Part shown: positions 7,569 to 18,706 of the stretch, one piece after another
Position numbering within the stretch: the stretch's first letter is position 1
How the letters are laid out: each line of letters begins with the position of its first letter
DNA from: Olsenella sp. oral taxon 807
GTDB lineage: Bacteria > Actinomycetota > Coriobacteriia > Coriobacteriales > Atopobiaceae
Direction of reading: 5' to 3'
Assembly: GCF_001189515.2 (NCBI RefSeq)
Contig: NZ_CP012069.2
Coordinates: 1,674,001 to 1,738,000 of the forward strand
DNA: 64,000 bases
Notes under the pieces: model-generated
What the model saw: the letters and a program-made list of their open reading frames with translations, nothing else
Databases searched by the model: none
Told to the model about the DNA's origin: nothing
Position numbers and translations under genes: made by a program

Positions 7569-8360
7569 GTGGGCACACAAGAGGACGAAAGACCGAAGGG
7601 CACAGCCCAAGAGAGCGCAACCGACCGTCTGCGCCTGGTCATGGGTAAGGCAAGGCTCGCTCGCGTGCAGGCGGCCCGCGTGATGGTGGTGGGCCTGGGA
7701 GGCGTAGGCTCCAACTGCGCAGAGGCACTCGCGCGGGGTGGCGTGGGCTCGCTTGTGCTCGTAGATCGTGATGTGGTGGCCCCCAGCAACATCAACCGAC
7801 AGGCCGTCGCCTACCAGAGCACCGTAGGTCAGGCCAAGACAGAGGTCATGGCGCGCATCGTGGCTGACATAAACCCCACCTGCGAGGTCACGACCCTGCG
7901 AGCCTTTCTCTCTAAGGAGAGTCTCGTGCCTGCGCTCTCTACCCTCCCGTGCCCAGACTATGTGGTTGACGCCATTGACACGATAAGCCAGAAGCTCATC
8001 CTCGCCCGCTGGTGCCAGGATGAGGGCCTGCCGCTCGTGAGCAGCATGGGGGGTGCAAACAAGCTCGACCCAACGCGTCTGCGCTTCTCCGACATCGGGT
8101 GCACCACCAACGATCCCCTTGCACGCATCATGCGCAAGGAGTGCCGCAGACGTGGCATTCGACACCTGGAGGTGCTGTGGTCCGACGAGCGGCCCCAGGA
8201 GCCGGAAGGCAAGGCAGTAGCCTTGGGCGAGGGTGGCTTCGTACGCGAGGGCGCCTCGATACTCGGCACGATGAGCTATCTGTCACCCATTATGGGACAG
8301 ATGATCGCAGGTCGTGTGATCAGTGAGCTTGCCGGGCTCAGCTGGGGGCGACAGGTATGA
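7569..8360 (+). CDS. tcdA: tRNA threonylcarbamoyladenosine dehydratase (ThiF/E1-like)
   Basis: A 263-residue ThiF/MoeB/E1-superfamily protein. The nucleotide-binding loop GLGGVGSNCAEALARGGVG (about residues 42-60) is followed by LVLVDRDVVAPSNINRQ, the ATP/Mg region. TcdA cyclises t6A to ct6A at position 37 of ANN-decoding tRNAs using ATP. The GTG at 7569 is chosen because AAGGAGG stands just upstream. The gene overlaps the following tatD-like gene by four bases (ATGA), so the two are probably co-translated. The specific TcdA assignment rests on length and overall family resemblance; other ThiF-family roles are less likely. Confidence 0.82.
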   Translation: MGTQEDERPKGTAQESATDRLRLVMGKARLARVQAARVMVVGLGGVGSNCAEALARGGVGSLVLVDRDVVAPSNINRQAVAYQSTVGQAKTEVMARIVADINPTCEVTTLRAFLSKESLVPALSTLPCPDYVVDAIDTISQKLILARWCQDEGLPLVSSMGGANKLDPTRLRFSDIGCTTNDPLARIMRKECRRRGIRHLEVLWSDERPQEPEGKAVALGEGGFVREGASILGTMSYLSPIMGQMIAGRVISELAGLSWGRQV

Positions 8361-9178
8361 CTGCTGGCGACGGAGACGAGACGGGCAAGGGAGCAACTAG
8401 GCTCTTCGATGCCCACTGCCACCTGGACCTCATGTCCAACGCCACCCAGGTCGCACGGGACGCCGCAGCTGGCGGCCTGGCCTTTCTTGCCGTAACGGTG
8501 GAACCTGGAGGTTACGAGGCGGCTCGCCTCACCTTGGGCGAACTGGCCAACGTTCATCTTGCAGCCGGCCTACACCCCTGGTGGGTGGCCGACGGGCGTT
8601 GTGGGCCAGATGACGTGAAGCGCACAACAGAGCTCGCCGCGCAGACGCGCCTCATCGGCGAGATTGGTCTAGACTTCTCGCCTCGACACGTCCCCAAGAA
8701 CACAGAGGCGACCCAAGTGACAGCCTTTCGTAGCATCTGCCAGGCTGTCGCGAGGACGAGCGACCCCGCCACCCCTAAGGTCCTCTCGATCCATGCGGTG
8801 CGCGCGGCGAACAGCTGTCTGGACATCCTCGAGGAGACAGGCTGCCTCAGGCGCTGCCGCTGCGTATTCCACTGGTTCTCGGGCAGCTCAGACGAGCTCC
8901 ATCGCGCCGTTCAAGCCGATTGCTGGTTCTCCGTCAATGAGATGATGCTCAGGACACGGCGCGGGCGCGAGTACGCAAGGCAGCTCCCCCTCGCGCAGCT
9001 CCTTACCGAGACCGACCTCCCACCACACGCGGGCGAGCCTTTCTCGGCCATTGCCATACAAGAGTCGCTTGAGCGCACCATAGGTGCAGTCGCAGCCATT
9101 CGCAGGCTGAATCCCGAGGAACTGCGCAAGACGCTCGCCACGAACGCGCGAGCCCTCCTCTCGTCTCCCCTCAGCTAG
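8357..9178 (+). CDS. TatD-family metal-dependent hydrolase
   Basis: The 273-residue protein has the TatD TIM-barrel metal ligands in order: DAHCHLD (HxH) near residue 19, GEIGLDF (Glu) near 104, SIHAVRA (His) near 146, FHWFSG (His) near 170 and ETDLP (Asp) near 220. TatD enzymes are Mg-dependent 3'-5' DNA/RNA exonucleases or related hydrolases. It overlaps the tcdA-like gene by four bases and shares its operon. A two-hairpin repeat follows its stop codon and may end the transcript. Confidence 0.85.
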   Translation: MTAGDGDETGKGATRLFDAHCHLDLMSNATQVARDAAAGGLAFLAVTVEPGGYEAARLTLGELANVHLAAGLHPWWVADGRCGPDDVKRTTELAAQTRLIGEIGLDFSPRHVPKNTEATQVTAFRSICQAVARTSDPATPKVLSIHAVRAANSCLDILEETGCLRRCRCVFHWFSGSSDELHRAVQADCWFSVNEMMLRTRRGREYARQLPLAQLLTETDLPPHAGEPFSAIAIQESLERTIGAVAAIRRLNPEELRKTLATNARALLSSPLS

Positions 9179-9225
9179 CATCAGAGTCAGTAGACTTTAC
9201 GTTATCGTTTGCCATTCCAAAGTTA

Positions 9226-9310
9226 GTGCCCGCCAGATTGGCGGGCACTAACGATCTAAGCTCAACTGGGCAAATGTCGCTATGACAGTGCCCCGCAGAT
9301 TGCGGGGCAC
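9226..9310. repeat. Two-hairpin element, copy 2
   Basis: Perfect hairpin GTGCCCGCC-AGATT-GGCGGGCAC (9226-9248), core CAACTGGGCAAATGTC (9263-9278) and perfect hairpin GTGCCCCGC-AGATT-GCGGGGCAC (9288-9310), then TAAGCGCCGG. It lies between the convergent tatD-like and clpX genes. The hairpins may stop transcription from either side, but they lack T-tracts. Confidence 0.8.
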
Positions 9311-9401
9311 TAAGCGCCGGACGAGCTTCGGGGCGCCAACCGCATGACAGGCTTCGGGGCACCAACCGCCGGGCGAGCTGCGGTGCCACTTGGCCATGAG
9401 A

Positions 9402-10748
9402 CTAGCTCGCGCGATGCCTCGTATAGTAGCCTACGCCCGCATCCTCGACAGCACCGGGGTTACGCACGAGCTCGGGAGACACGCCTCCGCCAACCGACGC
9501 CGACGTCACAATGGCCCTTGTTATCTCAAGGTCGCTCGGCAGGTCGAACATCGTCTTCTGCAGCGTCGCCTCGCAGATCGCACGCAGACCGCGGGCACCC
9601 GTGCCGCGCTCAAGGGCCTGATGGGCAATCTCTCTCAGTGCATCCTTCGTGAACTCAAGCTCAACGCCCTCGATCTCGAACATGCGCTTGTACTGCTTGA
9701 CGATGGCGTTCTTGGGCTGGGTCAGTATCTCGACCAGATCGTCCTCGGTAAGCTCCTTGGTGGAGGTGATCACCGGAATACGCCCGATGAACTCGGGGAT
9801 CATGCCAAACTTATGCAAGTCCTGGGGCATGACCTGCGCCATGAGCTCATCCTCGTTGTCCTCGATCTTCTTGGCCAGCTCCGCGTTAAAGCCAATGCCC
9901 TTTTTGCCTATGCGATCGGCCACGATCTTGTCGAGTCCCACGAAAGCTCCGCCGCAGATGAACAGAATGTTCTTGGTATCGATATGGATGAGCTCCTGCT
10001 GGGGATGCTTGCGCCCCCCCTGCGGTGGCACGCTCGCCTCGGTGCCCTCGAGGATCTTGAGAAGCGCCTGCTGAACGCCCTCGCCAGACACGTCACGCGT
10101 GATGGAGAGATTCTCGGCCTTGCGAGCTATCTTGTCTATCTCGTCCACGTAGACGATGCCCACCTGCGCCCGCTCGACGTCGCCGTCTGCAGCTGTGATG
10201 AGCTTGAGCAGGATATTCTCCACGTCTTCGCCCACATAGCCCGCCTCGGTCAGCGTCGTCGCGTCGGCGATGCAAAACGGCACCTCAAGGAAGCGCGCCA
10301 GCGTCTGGGCCAAAAGCGTCTTTCCCGTTCCCGTGGGGCCAAGGAGCAGGATGTTGCTTTTGGCAAGCTCGACGTGCTCGGTTTCCTCCTCGGTGGACTC
10401 CTCACCGTCCGCATCCCCATCGTCACCCGAGAGGATGCGACGATAGTGATTATAGACGGCAACGCTCATCGAGCGCTTCGCCTCCTCCTGACCCATTACG
10501 TACTGCGAGAGCTCGTCGTAGATCTCATGCGGAGTCGGAAGGTTACGGATGGGTATCGAGTGGTCGAAGTCGACGTCCTCGACCATGCTCGCGTTCGCCT
10601 CGGTCAGGATGTCCGAGCACTCACCTACGCACTCATCGCAGATAAAGACGCCGTTTCGCCCCTGGATGAGTTTGTTGACCTGGTCGCGGCTCCTCCCGCA
10701 GAACGAGCAGCAAACGTCGTTGTTACCCAGCGTGCCGTTTCGTGCCAT
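9402..10748 (-). CDS. clpX: ATP-dependent Clp protease ATP-binding subunit ClpX
   Basis: The 448-residue protein has the ClpX zinc-binding domain (CSFC at 14-17, CDEC at 37-40), Walker A GPTGTGKT at 137-144, Walker B YVDEIDK near 200 and GRIPV with the sensor regions further on. ClpX unfolds tagged proteins and feeds them to ClpP. An acidic insert ([17 protein letters not shown], about 108-124) before Walker A is longer than in most homologues. The ATG at 10748 has an AGGAG site seven bases upstream. It is the last gene of the tig-clpP-clpX order. Confidence 0.96.
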   Translation of the reverse strand: MARNGTLGNNDVCCSFCGRSRDQVNKLIQGRNGVFICDECVGECSDILTEANASMVEDVDFDHSIPIRNLPTPHEIYDELSQYVMGQEEAKRSMSVAVYNHYRRILSGDDGDADGEESTEEETEHVELAKSNILLLGPTGTGKTLLAQTLARFLEVPFCIADATTLTEAGYVGEDVENILLKLITAADGDVERAQVGIVYVDEIDKIARKAENLSITRDVSGEGVQQALLKILEGTEASVPPQGGRKHPQQELIHIDTKNILFICGGAFVGLDKIVADRIGKKGIGFNAELAKKIEDNEDELMAQVMPQDLHKFGMIPEFIGRIPVITSTKELTEDDLVEILTQPKNAIVKQYKRMFEIEGVELEFTKDALREIAHQALERGTGARGLRAICEATLQKTMFDLPSDLEITRAIVTSASVGGGVSPELVRNPGAVEDAGVGYYTRHRAS

Positions 10749-10809
10749 CTGGCTTCTCCTCATTTGAACGTCATGTGCCACACATGGTATGGCAATAGCT
10801 ACATGGATT

Positions 10810-10846
10810 GAGTCGCCTCATTGTAGCAGCCCGCCGCAGGCGACTC
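10810..10846. terminator. Hairpin between clpP and clpX
   Basis: GAGTCGCCT (10810-10818) and AGGCGACTC (10838-10846) form a perfect 9-bp stem with a 19-base loop in the clpP-clpX gap. It could attenuate read-through from clpP into clpX or mark a separate clpX promoter region. No clear T-tract follows. Confidence 0.4.
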
Positions 10847-11034
10847 TATCCTTAATATTAGCCTAAAAAACCTTCCCTTGGTGTGACGTGACCGATTTCA
10901 GGCGACCTACACGTGACTCCCGTGATGGTACTCTCCACGGTGTATAGAGCCTCCCGTGTCTTGAGCATACCCAAGCGGCCGCATGGTGTCGTTCCTCGAA
11001 CAACGTCCTTTCATCAGCCACGCTAGCAACCAAC

Positions 11035-11649
11035 TTAGTCAATCTGCTCGGAGCGAGAGGTGATGACCTTGTCAACCAGACCGTACTGATGTGCCTCACG
11101 GGCACGCATGTAGTGGTCGCGCTCGGTGTCCTCGTTGATCTTCTCGACAGACTGGCCCGTGTACTGGGAGAGCAGCTCATTTATGTGCTGGCGGAGCCAC
11201 TTGGTCTCGTCGGCCACGATCTGGATGTCGGTCTGCTGACCCTGGGCCCCACTTGAGGGCTGGTGGATCATGACCATCGAGTTGGGCAGCGCCAGGCGCT
11301 TGCCCTTAGCTCCGGCCGCCAGCAGGACGGAGGCCATCGAGGCAGCCATGCCTACGCAAATGGTCGACACGTCGGGCTTTATGAAGTTCATGGTATCGAG
11401 GATGCCCAGACCAGCATAGATCTCACCGCCGGGCGAGTCGATGTAGAGCGAGATATCCTTGTCGGGATCCTGACTTTCTAGGTGCAGGAGCTGCGCGACC
11501 ACGAGATTGGCGGTGTCGCGCGTGATCCCCTCGCCCAAAAAGACGATGCGGTCGTTCAGGAGGCGTGAGTAGATGTCATAGCTGCGCTCACCGCGCGGGG
11601 TCTGCTCAATGACGTAGGGGATCAGGGGTATATTCGTAGGATTGTGCAT
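11035..11649 (-). CDS. clpP: ATP-dependent Clp protease proteolytic subunit ClpP
   Basis: A 204-residue S14 serine peptidase. The active-site Ser is in [16 protein letters not shown] and the catalytic His in [14 protein letters not shown], with the third residue (Asp) in the following helical region. N-terminal [25 protein letters not shown] is typical of the mature protein after short propeptide removal. A GGGAG site precedes the ATG. It forms the degradation chamber used by ClpX, encoded just downstream, and follows tig, a widely conserved order. Confidence 0.96.
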   Translation of the reverse strand: MHNPTNIPLIPYVIEQTPRGERSYDIYSRLLNDRIVFLGEGITRDTANLVVAQLLHLESQDPDKDISLYIDSPGGEIYAGLGILDTMNFIKPDVSTICVGMAASMASVLLAAGAKGKRLALPNSMVMIHQPSSGAQGQQTDIQIVADETKWLRQHINELLSQYTGQSVEKINEDTERDHYMRAREAHQYGLVDKVITSRSEQID

Positions 11650-11801
11650 GTGGTACTCCCTTTCTTACCAAATAGGCGCTCCAGGGCACTGTACCCACGG
11701 AGCGCCTCCTCAAAACCAAGCGACGGAAAGCGAGCGAGGGTGATGGGCTGCCAACCTGCTGATACCACCGATGGGAGCGGCCGCGACAGGTCTCGAGGCG
11801 T

Positions 11802-13289
11802 CTACCCCTCGTCCTGCCCGAGGGCGCCTTCCCCCTCAGTATCCGTCCCGGAGTCGGCATCGGCATGTTCGGGCTCACGGCCAACCTGCTCGGCGTCAGT
11901 CTCGGCCCCAAGGCCCGCCTGCTCGGCCTCATCGGCGGCATCGTGACCCGCCTGCTCGGCCTCGCTCTCGGACTCATCATGCTTGGCGCGAGCTTCGGCG
12001 ACCTCGTCCACCTCGACCACGGTGCAGTTGTCCACGAGCCACTTGACGGCCTTGGTACGACGGATGGACTCGCGAATGGCAGGCATCCGTCCATTTGCGG
12101 TGAAGACCTCCACCGAGAGATCCACGTCCTCGACGTCAGCACGCTCGAACTCGTTTCGGATGTCATCCTCGGTCACGTCGAACTCAAGGTGGCGTGCGAG
12201 GGCATCGAGGGCCAGCGACTGGCGGGCACGCTCATCCGCCTGCACGCGCAGGTCGGCGAGGAAGGCATCGCTCTTGATCTGTCGGGCCGAGAGGTACATG
12301 TCAAGCGTCATGCCCCGCCGCTGGAGCCGGGAGAGAAACTCGTTGGCAAGCTCGGAAAAGACCTGGTTGCCGTAGGCATCGGGCACCTTCTCGATCTGAA
12401 GATGCTTGCCCGCCTCCTCAACGACGCGATCCTCCTTGAGCCGTGGCAGGTCGGACTCTTTCCCCTCCTCGATCTCCTCCTTGACAGCGTCACGAAACTC
12501 TGCCACGGTGTCGAAACCGAAGTTCTTCTTTGCAAACTCATCATCGAGCGTGGGGACGACGGCCTTCCTGAAGCCCTTGAGGGTGACGGTTACGGAGAAC
12601 GCCTTGCTTTCCCCCTCATCGCCCTCAACGGTCCACTCGATATCCTTGGTCTCGCCCCTCCTCATGCCGACGATACCCGCGACGTACTCCTTGGGTAGGT
12701 AGGAGCTGCTCAGGGAGATCTGGCGACCCTCTCCCTCGGGCACGGCCCTGCCCTCGTGGTTCGTGGAGTCGACGACCACGACGTCGCCCTCGACTGCGGC
12801 GCGATCCTCCTCGACATCCTCATAGCTGGAGTGGTAGCTCATGAGCTCCTCGATCTGCTGATCTATCTCGGCCTCGGTCGCGTCCTTAGGGGGCATCTTG
12901 ATGGTGGGCGCGTCATAGGAGTCGAGCTCGCAGATCGGGGGCACCGAGATCGTGACGGTAGCGCTCAGCTGCTCGTGCTCCACAACGGTAGGAACGTCCT
13001 CACCGTAGTCGGGACGCCCGACCGGCACGACGTCGAGCTCCTCGAGCATCTGGGGCTGGGCCATGTTGATGAGGTCCTCCGTGGCCTGAGCGAGGACCGC
13101 ATCGCGACCAACGATGCCGTTGACAACAGGGCGCGGCGCACGGCCACGGCGAAAGCCCTGAAAGTTGTACTTCTTGGCTATGTCCTTGTAGGCCATGTCG
13201 ATGGCCTTGTCGACCTCGTCGGCAGGCACGGTAAGATTTGCGATCACCTGATCGTTCTGGGACCTATCGGCAGTGACGGTGATGTTCAA
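11802..13289 (-). CDS. tig: Trigger factor (ribosome-associated chaperone/PPIase)
   Basis: The 495-residue protein has the N-terminal ribosome-binding domain with the signature YNFQGFRRGRAPRPVV (about residues 40-55), a central FKBP-type PPIase domain (about 155-245) and a helical C-terminal chaperone domain. From about residue 430 it carries an extra tail rich in Glu, Ala and Gly, making it longer than the usual 430-450 residues. It binds nascent chains at the ribosome exit tunnel. It is encoded upstream of clpP and clpX and 70 bp after a tRNA-Leu gene on the same strand. Confidence 0.95.
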   Translation of the reverse strand: MNITVTADRSQNDQVIANLTVPADEVDKAIDMAYKDIAKKYNFQGFRRGRAPRPVVNGIVGRDAVLAQATEDLINMAQPQMLEELDVVPVGRPDYGEDVPTVVEHEQLSATVTISVPPICELDSYDAPTIKMPPKDATEAEIDQQIEELMSYHSSYEDVEEDRAAVEGDVVVVDSTNHEGRAVPEGEGRQISLSSSYLPKEYVAGIVGMRRGETKDIEWTVEGDEGESKAFSVTVTLKGFRKAVVPTLDDEFAKKNFGFDTVAEFRDAVKEEIEEGKESDLPRLKEDRVVEEAGKHLQIEKVPDAYGNQVFSELANEFLSRLQRRGMTLDMYLSARQIKSDAFLADLRVQADERARQSLALDALARHLEFDVTEDDIRNEFERADVEDVDLSVEVFTANGRMPAIRESIRRTKAVKWLVDNCTVVEVDEVAEARAKHDESESEAEQAGHDAADEAEQAGLGAETDAEQVGREPEHADADSGTDTEGEGALGQDEG

Positions 13290-13361
13290 CGTTCCTCCAG
13301 TTTCTCGATGCAGGCGATGCCTGCGGCACCACCCTCAGCCCTACGCACATGCGCCTCGTGG

Positions 13362-13445
13362 TGCGGGCGAAAGGACTCGAACCTTCATGGGGTCACCCCC
13401 ACTGGAACCTAAATCCAGCGCGTCTGCCAGTTCCGCCACGCCCGC
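13362..13445 (-). tRNA. tRNA-Leu (anticodon TAG)
   Basis: An 84-nt class II tRNA. The acceptor arms GCGGGCG and CGCCCGC pair, the anticodon stem CTGGA/TCCAG encloses the loop TTTAGGT (anticodon TAG), a long variable arm (GTGGGGGTGACCCCAT region) is present and the T arm contains GGTTCGAGTCC. CCA is not encoded. Confidence 0.93.
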
Positions 13446-13613
13446 GTGTGCACACAGCCCAACTATGATAGCAAACTACACCCGGGCCGCAAAAGGAGGA
13501 ACCATCTTTTTCATTGGCTCAACGTGACGTGGCCCAATAGCTTGAGGCAAGCTCGCAGTAATGCGACAGACTCGCAGTAACGCCAGGCCTGACACCCCCA
13601 AGCCCGTCTCGCT

Positions 13614-16600
13614 TCAGGGGAGGTCCTGCAAGGCATAGACATCGAGCGTGGTGTCTCGCACCGCAGCGATCGCCTGCACGAGGGCCGTCGTCGCCGAGAG
13701 GGCCGTCACGCAGGTAATGCCACGGTTCACGGCCTCGCTGCGCAGGATTGAGCCATCGCCACGGGCGCCGTTGCCCTGCGGCGTGTTGATGATGAAGGCG
13801 ATGTCCCCGCCCTCGATCTCGTCCACGATGTTGGGATGCCCCTCGCTCAGACGTTTGGTGACCTCGCAGACAAGGCCTGCCGCACGCAGCGTCTTTGCTG
13901 TGCCGGCCGTCGCGACGAGCTGGTAGCCCAGACCTACAAGCGCCATGGCCACCGGCGCGATGGCGCGCTTGTCTCGGTCGCAGACGCTCACGAAGACCCT
14001 GCCCGCACGCGGCAGCTTGTAGTCAATGGCCTGGCGCGTCTTGGCGTAGGCCACGGGGAAGGTCGCGTCGATACCCATGACCTCTCCGGTGGACTTCATC
14101 TCTGGACCGAGGACGGAGTCGGCGCCCGGGAAGCGCGACCAGGGCATCACGGCCTCCTTCACGGCAAAGCGCCCCACGTCGCGACCCTCCTCGGGTAGCT
14201 CGCCCGAGTCCCTAAGCGACGCGATGGTCTCGCCTGCCATGATGCGCGAGGCAAAGCTCGCGAGCGGGACGCCCGTCGCCTTCGACGAGAAGGGCACCGT
14301 GCGGCTCGCACGGGGGTTCATCTCGATCACGAGGACCTGCTCGTCCTTGACCGCGTACTGGATGTTGAGGGGACCTCGCACACCTACGGCGAGGGCCAAC
14401 CTACGCGTGATCTCGCGAACGCGCCCCACAATGGCGTCCGAGAGCGAGAAGGGAGGGTAGCAGCAGGCGGAGTCACCCGAGTGGATGCCGCACTCCTCGA
14501 TGTGCTCGAGGACGGAGCCCACATAGCACTCCGTACCGTCCGCCAAGGCGTCCACGTCGAGCTCGATGGCGTCCTCGAGAAAGGCGTCCAGGTAGACCGG
14601 ATGGTCGGGCGAGACCTGCGTAGCCTCGGCCATGTAGGTCGCGAGCTCCTCCTCGCCATAGACGATGGCCATGCCGCGACCCCCAAGCACGTAGCTCGGA
14701 CGCACCAGCAGCGGATAGCCCACCGCTCGGGCGACCTCGCGCGCCTCGTCGAGCGTCTCTGCGGTGGAGCTGGGCGGGTAGGCTATCGACAGGCGGTCGA
14801 GCAGGACGGAGAAGCGGTCGCGGTCCTCGGCAAGATCGATGGCGTCGGGCTGGGTGCCCATGATGGGAACGCCCGCCTCCCTGAGGCGACCCGCCAGGTT
14901 GATGGGGGTCTGGCCGCCCAGGGTCACGATCACGCCGACTGGCTTCTCGCTGTCGATGACGTTCATGACGTCCTCGAAGGTCAGCGGCTCAAAGTACAGG
15001 CGGTCAGAGGTGTCGTAGTCCGTCGATACGGTCTCTGGGTTGCAGTTGACCATGACCGTCTCGAAGCCCTTGGCCGAAAGCGCCATCGCCGCGTGAACGC
15101 AGCAGTAGTCAAACTCTATGCCCTGGCCTATGCGGTTGGGTCCTGCCGAGAGGATGACGACACGCGGACGGGCAGCCTCCTCGAACTCGGAGGCGTCTCC
15201 CCGCTCGTAGGTCAGGTAGTGGTAGTTGGTGCGAGAGGCGAACTCTCCTGCGCAGGTGTCAACGGTCTTCACGAGCGGCCGCACTCCAAAGACCTTGCGA
15301 AGGGCACGCACCGTGTCCTCGCGCTGCCCCGTGAGCTGTGCGATCTGCACGTCTGAGAAGCCCAGTTCCTTGGCAGCAAGGAGGCGCCTTGCCGTGAGGC
15401 CTTGGACGCCGCCCGCGCGAAGCGAGCGCTCCGCGGCCACGATGTCCTCGATGCGGGAGATGAACCAGGGGTCGATGCTCGTAAGTGCACAGATGCGCTC
15501 GCTCGCCCAGCCGCGACGCAGGGCCTCGGCGATATAGAAGATGCGCTCCGGGGTGGGGCGAGCGACAAGATCGGCGAAGGAGGAGTCGTCGTACTCGCAA
15601 AGACCGTCCGCACCCAGGCCCATGTGGTCCTGCTCGAGGGATCGGCAGGCCTTCTGCAGGGCCTCCTCGAAGGTCGAGCCTATGGACATGACCTCGCCCA
15701 CGGCCTTCATGCGCGTCGTGAGTGTCTCACTCGTACCCTTGAACTTCTCGAAGGCAAAGCGCGGTATCTTGACCACGCAGTAATCGATAGAGGGCTCGAA
15801 GCAGGCCGGCGTCGTGCCGGTGATGTCGTTCGCTATCTCGTCGAGGGTGTAACCCACCGAGAGGAGCGCCGCCATCTTCGCTATGGGAAAGCCCGTGGCC
15901 TTGGAGGCGAGGGCAGAGGAGCGGCTCACGCGGGGGTTCATCTCGATCACGAGGACGCGACCGTCTGTCGGGTTCACCGCGAACTGCACGTTGGAGCCAC
16001 CGCAGGCCACACCCACGCGCTCGAGGATGGCCAGAGAGTAGTCGCGCAAACGCTGCAACTCGCCATCCGTGAGCGTCTGGCAGGGCGCGACGGTGATGGA
16101 GTCGCCGGTGTGGACGCCCATGGGGTCGAGGTTCTCGATGGAGCATATGACGATGCCGTTGCCAGCCTCGTCGCGCATGACCTCCATCTCTATCTCCTTC
16201 CAGCCCTCCACGCTCTGTTCGACGAGCACCTCGCCGTTCGCCGAGAGAGACAGGCCCTCGCGCGCGATGCGCAAAAGCTCGGCGCGGTCGTGCGCCATGC
16301 CACCACCCGCGCCGCCCAGCGTGAAGGCGGGACGGATCACGACGGGATACCCCAGCTCGTCCGCCACCCTCTCGCACTCGTCGAGCGTGCGGGCGATGCC
16401 AGAGCGCGCGACCTCAAGGCCGATGTCGCGCATGGCGGCAGCAAAGAGCTCCCTATCCTCGCCCACCTCTATGGAGTCGATGTCACAGCCTATGACCTCG
16501 ACGCCAAGACGCTCGAGCACGCCCGCCTTACCGAGCGCGACGGCGCAGTTGAGGGCCGTCTGGCCACCCATGTTGGGAAGCAGCGCGTCGGGACGCTCCC

Positions 16601-16838
16601 GCTCGATGACCTTTGTCACGGCCTCGACCGTGATGGGCTCGACGTAGGTGCGATCGGCCGTATCGGGGTCGGTCATGATCGTGGCCGGATTGGAGTTCAC
16701 GAGCACGACCTCGAAGCCCTCACGGCGAAGGGCCTTGCAGGCCTGGGTGCCGGAGTAGTCGAACTCGCAGGCTTGCCCGATGACGATGGGGCCCGATCCG
16801 ATGATCAGGACCTTATGGATGTCGCTGCGCTTGGGCAT
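13614..16838 (-). CDS. carB: Carbamoyl-phosphate synthase large subunit
   Basis: The 1074-residue protein is full length for CarB, with two duplicated ATP-grasp halves. The first half begins [22 protein letters not shown] and the second repeats it as [20 protein letters not shown] (about 557-576), each with the expected [12 protein letters not shown] and [12 protein letters not shown] segments. The C-terminal MGS-like regulatory domain (about 935-1074) binds allosteric effectors. It makes carbamoyl phosphate from bicarbonate, ATP and ammonia delivered by CarA, for pyrimidines and arginine. Its ATG overlaps the carA stop by one base (TGATG). Confidence 0.97.
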   Translation of the reverse strand: MPKRSDIHKVLIIGSGPIVIGQACEFDYSGTQACKALRREGFEVVLVNSNPATIMTDPDTADRTYVEPITVEAVTKVIERERPDALLPNMGGQTALNCAVALGKAGVLERLGVEVIGCDIDSIEVGEDRELFAAAMRDIGLEVARSGIARTLDECERVADELGYPVVIRPAFTLGGAGGGMAHDRAELLRIAREGLSLSANGEVLVEQSVEGWKEIEMEVMRDEAGNGIVICSIENLDPMGVHTGDSITVAPCQTLTDGELQRLRDYSLAILERVGVACGGSNVQFAVNPTDGRVLVIEMNPRVSRSSALASKATGFPIAKMAALLSVGYTLDEIANDITGTTPACFEPSIDYCVVKIPRFAFEKFKGTSETLTTRMKAVGEVMSIGSTFEEALQKACRSLEQDHMGLGADGLCEYDDSSFADLVARPTPERIFYIAEALRRGWASERICALTSIDPWFISRIEDIVAAERSLRAGGVQGLTARRLLAAKELGFSDVQIAQLTGQREDTVRALRKVFGVRPLVKTVDTCAGEFASRTNYHYLTYERGDASEFEEAARPRVVILSAGPNRIGQGIEFDYCCVHAAMALSAKGFETVMVNCNPETVSTDYDTSDRLYFEPLTFEDVMNVIDSEKPVGVIVTLGGQTPINLAGRLREAGVPIMGTQPDAIDLAEDRDRFSVLLDRLSIAYPPSSTAETLDEAREVARAVGYPLLVRPSYVLGGRGMAIVYGEEELATYMAEATQVSPDHPVYLDAFLEDAIELDVDALADGTECYVGSVLEHIEECGIHSGDSACCYPPFSLSDAIVGRVREITRRLALAVGVRGPLNIQYAVKDEQVLVIEMNPRASRTVPFSSKATGVPLASFASRIMAGETIASLRDSGELPEEGRDVGRFAVKEAVMPWSRFPGADSVLGPEMKSTGEVMGIDATFPVAYAKTRQAIDYKLPRAGRVFVSVCDRDKRAIAPVAMALVGLGYQLVATAGTAKTLRAAGLVCEVTKRLSEGHPNIVDEIEGGDIAFIINTPQGNGARGDGSILRSEAVNRGITCVTALSATTALVQAIAAVRDTTLDVYALQDLP

Positions 16839-18133
16839 CAGCGGGCCCTCCTTTCACGGACGTCAATGGCAAGGTAGTCCTTGCACCCTCCCATGAGGCG
16901 ACAAAAGGCGTCGAAGGCATAGCTCGAGTCATTTGGTCCGGGTTTGGCCTCGGGGTGGTACTGCATCGAGAAGGCGGGAACGTCCAAGAACTGCAGGCCC
17001 TCGGGCGTCCCATCGTTGAGGTTCACGTGCGTGAGGCGGATACGACCGAAGCGCTTGCTCCTGACCACGGGAGCGATGTGTCGGCTGCTCCAGAGGCGCA
17101 GGTCTCGCGCGTGGTCTGAAACGCCACCCGAAAGCTCTGGCACCAGTGGCCCCAGACTGGAAAAGACGGGGCCGTAGTTGTGGTTCTGGGCCGTGATCTC
17201 GACTTTGGTGGTGAGCAGGTTCATGACAGGCTCGTTGCCGCCGTGATGTCCGTAGGGAAGCTTCTCCACCTGACCTCCCGCAGCCAGGGTCAAGAGCTGG
17301 TTTCCCAGACAGATGCCAAAGATGGGGATCCTGCCCAGAAGCTCGCGGGCCGTCTCGGCAGCCTCGGGCACGCTTTTGGGGTCTCCCGGCCCGTTCGAGA
17401 AAAAGACGCCATCAGGACCCAGGGCGAGCACGTCGGCCGCAGGGGTGTCCCAGGGCACGACCGTGACGTCGCAGCCAGCTGCGGCGAGGCGCTCGACGAT
17501 GCCACGCTTCTCGCCAAAGTCGAGGGCGACGACATGGACATGCGGCCTGCCCCCGTCTGCGGACGACGCGCCTCCGCCCGCGAGCGGTCCACCCTCGCCT
17601 ACGACCTCGTAGCGCTCCTTGGTCGAGACGTCGGCCACGAGGTTGCGGGCCGAGATGGACTCACTCTCTCTCACACGGGCGACAAGGCTCTGTGGGTCAA
17701 GGTCCTCTGTCGAGAGGGCGGCCCTCATGGCGCCTCCCTCGCGTATGCGCAAGGTGAGAGCGCGCGTATCCACACCCTGCATGGCGACGACGCCACGCTC
17801 GCGCAGGAAGTCGGGAAGGCTGCCCGCGCTCTGCCAGTTGCTGGGCGTGAAGCACATGTCATGCACGACCACGCCACGCAGGGCAAGGGAGGCGGCCTGC
17901 ATGTCGTGTGCGTTCACACCGTAGTTACCTATCTGGGGGTAGGTGAAGGTCACTATCTGACCCGCATAGCTCGGGTCACTTACGATCTCCTGGTACCCCG
18001 TCATGGAGGTGTTGAAGACCATCTCGCCGAAGGCCTCGCCCTGAGCCCCACAGCAACTGCCCTCGAGTGCCGTGCCGTCCTCGAGCGCGAGCAGGGCCTT
18101 GGGCAGGCGATCCGCCCCAGCAAGCAGGTTCAT
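16838..18133 (-). CDS. carA: Carbamoyl-phosphate synthase small subunit
   Basis: A 431-residue protein with the CarA N-terminal domain ([15 protein letters not shown]..., [20 protein letters not shown]) and a class I glutamine amidotransferase domain. The nucleophile Cys is in [11 protein letters not shown] and the His-x-Glu pair in [14 protein letters not shown]. It hydrolyses glutamine to supply ammonia to CarB. The second ATG (18133) is chosen because AAGGGAAGG lies six bases before it; the first ATG at 18139 abuts the site. It forms an operon with carB. Confidence 0.95.
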   Translation of the reverse strand: MNLLAGADRLPKALLALEDGTALEGSCCGAQGEAFGEMVFNTSMTGYQEIVSDPSYAGQIVTFTYPQIGNYGVNAHDMQAASLALRGVVVHDMCFTPSNWQSAGSLPDFLRERGVVAMQGVDTRALTLRIREGGAMRAALSTEDLDPQSLVARVRESESISARNLVADVSTKERYEVVGEGGPLAGGGASSADGGRPHVHVVALDFGEKRGIVERLAAAGCDVTVVPWDTPAADVLALGPDGVFFSNGPGDPKSVPEAAETARELLGRIPIFGICLGNQLLTLAAGGQVEKLPYGHHGGNEPVMNLLTTKVEITAQNHNYGPVFSSLGPLVPELSGGVSDHARDLRLWSSRHIAPVVRSKRFGRIRLTHVNLNDGTPEGLQFLDVPAFSMQYHPEAKPGPNDSSYAFDAFCRLMGGCKDYLAIDVRERRAR

Positions 18134-18311
18134 GTGCATCCTTCCCTTCTCCCATGCGCCGCTCCTCCCCCACACGACACATTGGGGGTCGAGGGCCGTT
18201 TTTACCGCGGGCGCCCTTGGCGTGTCGCGTCTCTCTCGGAGCATCGCGTCCCTCGGCGCGTCGCGCATGAGTCCCCGTTAGTATCTCCATACCACCAATA
18301 AAGGCCTCTAT

Positions 18312-18326
18312 GGATTCTAAGAATCC
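18312..18326. promoter_or_regulatory. 15-bp palindrome upstream of carAB
   Basis: GGATTCT-A-AGAATCC is a perfect palindrome 180 bp upstream of the carA start, in the AT-richer 570-bp gap between carA and the divergent DUF2130 gene. It may be an operator for either gene; no regulator is identified. Confidence 0.4.
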
Positions 18327-18520
18327 GAGATGCAGAGCGATGCAACGATAAGGTTCGTTTATCTGAATAGACACATTCGCGAACCCTTGCCGGATACATC
18401 CTACCGAATCCCACCGGACCACACCAGATCCTTGCTGTAAGCGTCGAAATACTAAGAAATTATTTAATGTTCTGATATGTCGCTGCTGTTTTAGCTGCAC
18501 ACCGATGCGAAGTGTGTGGA

Positions 18521-18653
18521 TCACTCACATCGTTATCACGAAGTGAGTGACTTTTGCACCAAAATGACTTGGAGTTGGGTGAGGTAAATTCGTATATCTG
18601 CAGCTCAGAGTTTTACTGAACGTAATGTAGAAGTGAGTGATTCACTCACATCG
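18521..18653. promoter_or_regulatory. Repeated TCACTCAC/GTGAGTGA operator-like sites
   Basis: TCACTCAC (18521-18528) and GTGAGTGA (18543-18550) face each other, and GTGAGTGA-T-TCACTCAC (18633-18649) is a perfect 17-bp palindrome. TCACTCACATCG occurs at both places, 121 bp apart. The second site lies 58 bp before the DUF2130 start, which points to autoregulation or a dedicated repressor. Confidence 0.5.
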
Positions 18654-18706
18654 CGAGGCATGGCACGCTACACTCCTAACATCACCCAACACCAAGGAGG
18701 CCACAA

